The notes below the pieces were generated by a model. It searched no databases, had not been told where the DNA came from, and saw only the letters and a program-made list of their open reading frames with translations. From positions 1 to 64,000 of the forward strand of contig DASRJL010000064.1 of assembly GCA_035649495.1 (NCBI GenBank): a stretch of 64,000 bases of DNA, in the 5' to 3' direction. The translations under genes were made by a program, and so were the position numbers. Source of the DNA: SG8-41 sp035649495 (lineage in GTDB: Bacteria; Pseudomonadota; Gammaproteobacteria; Burkholderiales; SG8-41). Below, piece after piece: positions 59,345-64,000 of the stretch. Within the stretch, counting starts at the first letter, position 1, and each line of letters begins with the position of its first letter.

Positions 59345-60691
59345 ATGGTCGGTCAGGCAGCATCTTCGCGGCGCGCCCGCGCGGTGGAAGCGCGTGCGAA
59401 GCTCGTCGTCGCAAGGAGCGAAACGGAGTTGGAAGCATCGGCGTCAATCGAGCTTGCGAAACACACTTTGCTCTCCGCCGGGCTCATTCTGGCCCTCGGC
59501 ATCGTCACCGGCCTGCTGGCCCGGGCGATAAAGATTCCCGACGTTGCGGTATTTCTGGTCGTCGGCATGGCGATCGGCCCGGAAATGCTGGGGTTGATAG
59601 ACATCAAGGCGGATTCGGCGCTGAACCAGGCCATCCTCCTGTTCGGCGCCAGTTACATTCTTTTCGATGGCGGAGCGTCGCTGCGATTCAACGTCCTGAA
59701 GCAGGTCTGGATCACGATACTCGTGATCGCCACGGTCGGTGTCGTGATCACAGGGGCTGTTACCGGACTCGCCGCGTACTATGTTTTCGGCGTTCCGCTG
59801 GTCGTGGCGCTGCTGCTCGGCGCAACGCTCGCCTCGACGGACCCGGCAACGCTGGTCCCGATTTTCCGGCAGGTCAGGATTCGCGACCGTGTGGCGCAAA
59901 CGGTGGTTAGCGAGTCGGCATTCAACGACGCCACCGGGGCGGTTCTTACCTTCGGTGTACTGGCAGTGGCCATGGGGACCGGTGAATTCTCGGTGACATC
60001 ATCCGTGTTCGATCTCCTCAGGCAATCGATCATCGGCATCGTCGCCGGCGCCCTGCTCGGATATCTTGCCGCGCTCCTCATCGCGCACGAACGGTGGGCC
60101 TTCCTGGCGGAATACGCGCCGGTCGTGACGCTGGCGGCCGTCATCGGCGCCTATTTCGCGGCCGATGGCCTGCAGGCGAGCGGGTTCATGGCGATTTTTG
60201 TCTTCGGCATCGTGCTCGGCAACAAGGACTCGTTCGGCTTCAGGATGGAAGCGGGCGAGGCGCGAAAACTCGAAGAATACGTGACGACTACTGCGTTCAT
60301 CATGCGCGTGTTCATCTTCATTCTGCTCGGCGCCCAGGTCGATTTCGGCCTCACGGAGCGTCACCTGCTGGGCGGCATTGTCGTCGTGACGGTTCTGATG
60401 CTGGTCGCCCGGCCGCTCGCCGTTTTTCTGTGTGCGGCTCCGGACCGGCGCGCCCGGTGGAGCATGAACGAGATGCTTTTCATGTGCTGGACCCGTGAGA
60501 CCGGCGTCATTCCGGCGGCGCTGGCCGGCTTGTTGCTGGGAATGAACGCGCCCGGCGCTCAAATGATCGCGTCGGTCACGTTCATCGCCATTCTGATGAC
60601 GATCCTGATTCAGGCGCCGACCACGAAGTGGCTGGGGGGCAGGCTGCGCCTGCTGGAGGAAAGCGAAAAGCGGACGGGCGGCCGCGCCTAG
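59345..60691 (+). CDS. Cation:proton antiporter (CPA1, NhaP-like)
   Basis: Up to 448 residues with ~12 transmembrane helices. It has the family's ATLASTDPATLVPIFRQVRI segment with the ion-binding STDPA region and SESAFNDATGAVLTFG (the ND pair). The ATG at 59345 adds ~40 hydrophilic residues before the first helix; a TTG near 59429 (LEASASIELAKHTLL) is an alternative start. It probably exchanges Na+ or K+ for H+. Isolated on the plus strand between two terC-type genes. Confidence 0.87.
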   Translation: MVGQAASSRRARAVEARAKLVVARSETELEASASIELAKHTLLSAGLILALGIVTGLLARAIKIPDVAVFLVVGMAIGPEMLGLIDIKADSALNQAILLFGASYILFDGGASLRFNVLKQVWITILVIATVGVVITGAVTGLAAYYVFGVPLVVALLLGATLASTDPATLVPIFRQVRIRDRVAQTVVSESAFNDATGAVLTFGVLAVAMGTGEFSVTSSVFDLLRQSIIGIVAGALLGYLAALLIAHERWAFLAEYAPVVTLAAVIGAYFAADGLQASGFMAIFVFGIVLGNKDSFGFRMEAGEARKLEEYVTTTAFIMRVFIFILLGAQVDFGLTERHLLGGIVVVTVLMLVARPLAVFLCAAPDRRARWSMNEMLFMCWTRETGVIPAALAGLLLGMNAPGAQMIASVTFIAILMTILIQAPTTKWLGGRLRLLEESEKRTGGRA

Positions 60692-60729
60692 AACAACTCC
60701 GCCACCCGGCCGTCGTCGGTAAGGTCGAT

Positions 60730-61482
60730 CTACCGCGGAGAACGCTTGCGCAGCCTGACGGCGTCCTGCCGGCGGGCGCGCAGGCGGAGATTCAGCATCT
60801 CCACCGCCACGGCGAAGGCCATCGCGAAATAGATGTAGCCCTTGGGTATGTGGTAGTCCCAGCCCTCCGCGATCAGCGCCACTCCGACGAGTATAAGGAA
60901 GGAGAGCGCGAGCATCTTCACCGTGGGATGCCGGTCCACGAACTCGCCGATGGGGCGCGCCGCGAACATCATGACGACGACGGCCGCGACGATCGCCAGC
61001 ACCATGATCTCGATCTCGTCGACCATGCCCACGGCGGTGATCACCGAGTCGAGCGAGAACACGATGTCGATGACCGCGATCTGCGCGATCACGGCCGCGA
61101 AACCGGCGCGCGAGGGGTCCGCCGCGCCCTCCTCGCGCTCCTCGCCTTCCATGGAGTCGTGTATCTCGTGGACGCTCTTCCACAGCAGGAAGAGACCCCC
61201 TCCTATCAGTATGAGATCGCGCCCCGCGATCTCCTTGCCCGCGACCGGGATGGAGAACAGCGGCGCGGTGAGCGTCATCACCCAGGCCAGCGAGAACAGG
61301 AGGCCGATGCGGGTCAGCATGGCGAACGCCAGCCCGAGCGTCCTCGCGCGCTGGCGCTGGTGCTCGGGCAGGCGCCCGACCAGTATCGAGATGAAAATGA
61401 TGTTGTCGACGCCGAGGACGATCTCCAGCGCAGCGAGCGTGACGAACGCGATCCACGCGTGCGGATCCAGCAGCCATTCCAT
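60730..61482 (-). CDS. TerC-family membrane protein (second paralog)
   Basis: 250 residues, seven or so helices. Signatures are TLAALEIVLGVDNIIFISILVGRLP and AVIDIVFSLDSVITAVGM. This is the YgdQ/Alx-type branch, different from the terC at 58425-59168. Convergent with the antiporter and 72 bp after fhs, so possibly in the fdhA-fhs transcription unit. Confidence 0.9.
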   Translation of the reverse strand: MEWLLDPHAWIAFVTLAALEIVLGVDNIIFISILVGRLPEHQRQRARTLGLAFAMLTRIGLLFSLAWVMTLTAPLFSIPVAGKEIAGRDLILIGGGLFLLWKSVHEIHDSMEGEEREEGAADPSRAGFAAVIAQIAVIDIVFSLDSVITAVGMVDEIEIMVLAIVAAVVVMMFAARPIGEFVDRHPTVKMLALSFLILVGVALIAEGWDYHIPKGYIYFAMAFAVAVEMLNLRLRARRQDAVRLRKRSPR

Positions 61483-61554
61483 GTTTCCTCCCCGCCTGCC
61501 GCGCCGGTGCGCGGCGGCTGCGGCTGAGACCGGCGGGAGCGGCGTTCGTTCCGG

Positions 61555-63228
61555 CTAGAAAAGGCCGACGACCTTGCCGTCCTCGGTGACGTCGATCTTC
61601 TCCGCCGAGGGGACCTTCGGCAGGCCGGGCATGGTCATCATGTCGCCGCAGATCATCACCACGAACTCCGCTCCAGCGGCGAGCCGCACTTCCCGGACGT
61701 TCACGATGTGCCCGGACGGCGCGCCGCGCACGGTCGGGTCGGTCGTAAACGACGATTGGGTCTTGGCGACGCACACCGGGTAGGTCCCGTAGCCGCCTTC
61801 CTGCAACTCCTTGATGCGCGTGCGCACCTTGGAGTCCGCGGTTACGTCCCCCGCGCCGTAGACGCGCGTGGCGATCTTCTTCATCTTTTCCCACAGCGGA
61901 TCGGCGTCCTCGTAGACGAAGGTCGGGCTCGACTTCTGCCCGCACATTTCGACCACGATGCGGGCGAGCTCGGCCGCGCCCTTGCCGCCGTCTGCCCAGT
62001 GCGTGGCCACCACCACCTTCGCCCCGAGCTTGGCTATACGGTCGGTCAGCAGGTCCATCTCGGCCTTGGTGTCGGCGATGAAGCGGTTGACCGACACCAC
62101 GCACGGAATGTTGTAGACCTCTTTCACGTTCCTGACGTGGCGCTCCAGGTTGACCAGGCCCTTCTCCAGCGCCGCGAGATCCTCCTTGTTGAGGGCGTCC
62201 CGGGCCACGCCGCCGTGGTGCTTCAGGGCTCTCACGGTCGCCACGATTACGGCCGCATCCGGGCGCAGGCCCGCCTTGCGGCACTTGATGTCGAGGAACT
62301 TCTCCGCGCCGAGATCGGCTCCGAAGCCGGCCTCCGTGACGACGTAGTCGGCGAGCTTCAATGCGGTCTGGGTGGCAATCACCGAGTTGCAGCCGTGGGC
62401 GATGTTGGCGAACGGCCCGCCGTGGATGAACGCCGGATTGTTCTCCAGGGTCTGGACCAGGTTGGGAGCGATCTGGTTCTTGAGGAGCACGGTCATCGCG
62501 CCGTGCGCCTTGAGATCCCGCGCCCTTAACGCCTTGCCGTCGCGCGAGTACCCGAACACGATGTTGCCCAGGCGTTCCTTGAGATCCTTTACGGATGTCG
62601 CCAGGCAGAAGATCGCCATCACCTCGGAAGCGACCACGATGTCGAAGCCGTCCTCCCGCGGGTAGCCGTTGGCGGTGCCGCCCAGCGACACGACGATGTC
62701 GCGCAGCGCGCGGTCGTTCATGTCCATCACGCGCTTCCACGTGATGCGGCGCGGGTCGATGCCGAGCTCGTTACCCTGGGTGATGTGATTGTCGATCATC
62801 GCGGCCAGCAGGTTGTTGGCGAGCGCGATGGCGTTGAAGTCGCCGGTGAAGTGCAGGTTGATGTCCTCCATCGGCACGACCTGCGCATAGCCGCCGCCGG
62901 CCGCGCCGCCTTTCACGCCGAACACCGGACCGAGACTCGGCTCCCGCAGGCAGATGATCGCCTTCTTGCCGATGTGATTGAGCCCGTCCCCCAGGCCCAC
63001 CGTGGTCGTGGTCTTGCCCTCGCCCGCGGGCGTCGGGCTCATCGCGGTGACCAGTATGAGCTTGCCGTTCGGCTTGCCTTTCAGGCTGTCGACGTATTCC
63101 AGGGATACCTTGGCCTTGTAGTGGCCGTAGGGCTCCAGGTGCTCCTCCGGGATGCCGAGCTTCGCGGCCACCTCGACCACGCGCTTCATCTTCGCCTGCT
63201 GGGCGATTTCGATGTCCGACATGGGCAT
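61555..63228 (-). CDS. fhs: Formate-tetrahydrofolate ligase
   Basis: 557 residues from ATG 63228 (MPMSDIEIAQQAKM), the usual Fhs length. The ATP-binding loop TPAGEGKTTTTVGL lies near 65-78. REPSLGPVFGVKGGAAGGGYAQVVPMEDINLHFTGD and FGADLGAEKFLDIKCR are diagnostic. It makes 10-formyl-THF from formate and ATP. It lies downstream of formate dehydrogenase, so formate can be either assimilated or oxidised. This connects to oxalate breakdown ~9 kb away. Confidence 0.97.
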   Translation of the reverse strand: MPMSDIEIAQQAKMKRVVEVAAKLGIPEEHLEPYGHYKAKVSLEYVDSLKGKPNGKLILVTAMSPTPAGEGKTTTTVGLGDGLNHIGKKAIICLREPSLGPVFGVKGGAAGGGYAQVVPMEDINLHFTGDFNAIALANNLLAAMIDNHITQGNELGIDPRRITWKRVMDMNDRALRDIVVSLGGTANGYPREDGFDIVVASEVMAIFCLATSVKDLKERLGNIVFGYSRDGKALRARDLKAHGAMTVLLKNQIAPNLVQTLENNPAFIHGGPFANIAHGCNSVIATQTALKLADYVVTEAGFGADLGAEKFLDIKCRKAGLRPDAAVIVATVRALKHHGGVARDALNKEDLAALEKGLVNLERHVRNVKEVYNIPCVVSVNRFIADTKAEMDLLTDRIAKLGAKVVVATHWADGGKGAAELARIVVEMCGQKSSPTFVYEDADPLWEKMKKIATRVYGAGDVTADSKVRTRIKELQEGGYGTYPVCVAKTQSSFTTDPTVRGAPSGHIVNVREVRLAAGAEFVVMICGDMMTMPGLPKVPSAEKIDVTEDGKVVGLF

Positions 63229-63263
63229 GTTGCTCTTCCTCTCCTGAAAAATCGCTCTGGTTG

Positions 63264-63359
63264 TTATACGGTCTGCTGCGCAGCGAGCGCCTGCCCGCCG
63301 CCGTAGCTCGAGCGCGGCATCAGCTCGCCGCCCTTCATGACCTTCACCGGCGCATTCAC
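63264..63359 (-). CDS. 31-residue ORF duplicating the FdhA C-terminal tail
   Basis: From GTG 63359 to TAA 63264, 31 residues. VKVMKGGELMPRSSYGGGQALA matches the last part of the upstream fdhA product (VRVMRGGELTPRTSYGGGQALA) at 18 of 22 positions. The start overlaps the fdhA stop (GTGA), so coupled translation is possible. Many codon differences are synonymous, hinting that the peptide has been kept. Function unknown; it may be a tail-like subunit or a relic of duplication. Confidence 0.55.
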   Translation of the reverse strand: MNAPVKVMKGGELMPRSSYGGGQALAAQQTV

Positions 63360-64000
63360 GTTCTCGCGTGCTCCGCAAGCGCCTGCCCACCACCGTAGCT
63401 CGTGCGTGGCGTAAGCTCGCCTCCGCGCATTACCCTGACCGCGCAGTACTTGAACTCCGGGATCTTGCCGATCGGGTCGAGCGCGGGATTGGTCAGCAGG
63501 TTTGCGGCTGCTTCGTAATAGCAGAACGGGATGAACAGCGCGCCGCGCGGGATGCCGTCGTCCGCGCGCGCATAGAGCGAGATGATGCCGCGCCGCGACT
63601 CCACGGTGACCACGTCGCCCGGCTGCGCGCCGACCGCGTCGAGGTCGAGGGGATGAACGGACGCCACCGGCTCCGGCTCGATCGCGTCGAGCACCGACGC
63701 ACGCCGCGTGATCGCACCGGTATGCCAGTGCTCGAGCTGGCGACCTGTGATGAGGATGAACGGGAACTCGGCGTCGGGCTGCTCGGCCGCCGGGATGATG
63801 TCCACCGGCACGAGCTTCGCGCGCCCGGTCGGCGTCGGGAACCTGTCGACGAATACCACCGGTTGGCCCGGGTCGCCTTCCTTCTCGCACGGATACGTGA
63901 CCGAGCTTTCGGCCTCCAGGCGCTCCCACGTAATGCCCGCGATCGAGTTCATGCCCTTGCGCATCTCGTTGAACACGTCGGCGGGGCCGCGGTAGTTCCA
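63356..64000 (-). CDS. fdhA: Molybdopterin formate dehydrogenase alpha subunit, C-terminal part
   Basis: Runs off the right edge; ~214 C-terminal residues visible. The molybdopterin dinucleotide-binding domain shows FPTPTGRAKLVPVDIIPAAEQPD, ILITGRQLEHWHTGAITRRASVLDAIEPEPV, VHPLDLDAVGAQPGDVVTV, and the ending FCYYEAAANLLTNPALDPIGKIPEFKYCAVRV typical of FdhA-type formate dehydrogenases. It oxidises formate to CO2. A further ~25-residue basic/glycine-rich tail follows this core and is duplicated in the next small ORF. Confidence 0.92.
   Translation of the reverse strand, partial: WNYRGPADVFNEMRKGMNSIAGITWERLEAESSVTYPCEKEGDPGQPVVFVDRFPTPTGRAKLVPVDIIPAAEQPDAEFPFILITGRQLEHWHTGAITRRASVLDAIEPEPVASVHPLDLDAVGAQPGDVVTVESRRGIISLYARADDGIPRGALFIPFCYYEAAANLLTNPALDPIGKIPEFKYCAVRVMRGGELTPRTSYGGGQALAEHART

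Noticed and set aside
59999..62740. 913-codon open frame spanning the antiporter, terC and fhs
   Set aside because: Overlaps three well-supported genes; low-complexity Arg/Gly-rich translation.
1..64000. tRNA, rRNA, CRISPR arrays, prophage
   Set aside because: No cloverleaf-like, rRNA-like or spaced identical repeats were recognised by eye; a tRNAscan, Infernal and CRISPR search would settle it.

Overview
The window is high-GC bacterial chromosome, most likely from a betaproteobacterium. Evidence is the pepA-holC-valS order, a tripartite tricarboxylate (Bug/TctC) transporter, Sox genes, sigma-54-driven type IV pilins, and an oxc/frc/fhs/fdhA one-carbon block. Both ends are cut: pepA on the left and a formate dehydrogenase alpha subunit on the right. 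No rRNA, tRNA or CRISPR array was seen. The genus cannot be fixed from the sequence alone.

Layout. 1-7.2 kb holds housekeeping genes (pepA, holC, valS with a fused N-terminal extension, an MFS exporter, a DUF4126 membrane protein). 7.5-10.8 kb is an accessory patch: a mandelate-racemase-like enzyme, an IS110/IS1111-type element sitting inside an attC-like site, a small cassette-like gene, and a truncated, frameshifted integron integrase. 10.9-14.8 kb encodes a Tat-exported FecR-like protein, TusA, a Ser/Thr kinase fused to a cyclic-nucleotide-binding domain, and a BepA-type M48 protease. 14.8-17.8 kb holds moaC and soxYZAX (no soxB). 17.8-18.9 kb holds two tandem pilin genes, each with its own sigma-54 promoter.

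19.2-37.1 kb is a surface-glycan locus built around CMP-legionaminic acid synthesis (legB, legC, ptmE-like, legI, legG, legF), with two methyltransferases, a FemAB-like acyltransferase, several glycosyltransferases, two TPR-glycosyltransferases (one with a duplicated architecture) and remnants of two decayed glycosyltransferase genes. 37.6-49.2 kb is a one-directional signalling block: CHASE2-Ser/Thr kinase, PP2C phosphatase, FHA protein, CHASE2-class III cyclase, class II cyclic-nucleotide phosphodiesterase, GAF-PilB/GspE ATPase, GAF-HD-GYP phosphodiesterase. Together with the kinase-CNBD fusion at 11.9-13.2 kb it suggests cAMP and protein phosphorylation acting jointly on a pilus or secretion motor.

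49.6-64 kb is an oxalate and C1 block: a 10-formyl-THF hydrolase-like protein, formyl-CoA transferase, oxalyl-CoA decarboxylase, a divergent Crp/Fnr-type regulator with an FNR-like box between the promoters, and a TctCBA transporter with a second, perfectly palindromic box upstream. After uspA, two terC genes and a cation/proton antiporter come formate-THF ligase and formate dehydrogenase. The inferred flow is oxalate import, oxalyl-CoA, formyl-CoA, formate, then assimilation through 10-formyl-THF or oxidation to CO2.

Intergenic regions repeatedly carry arrays of degenerate 7-bp repeats that begin in or beside stop codons, usually as two facing arms. They are the most recurrent unexplained structure in the window.
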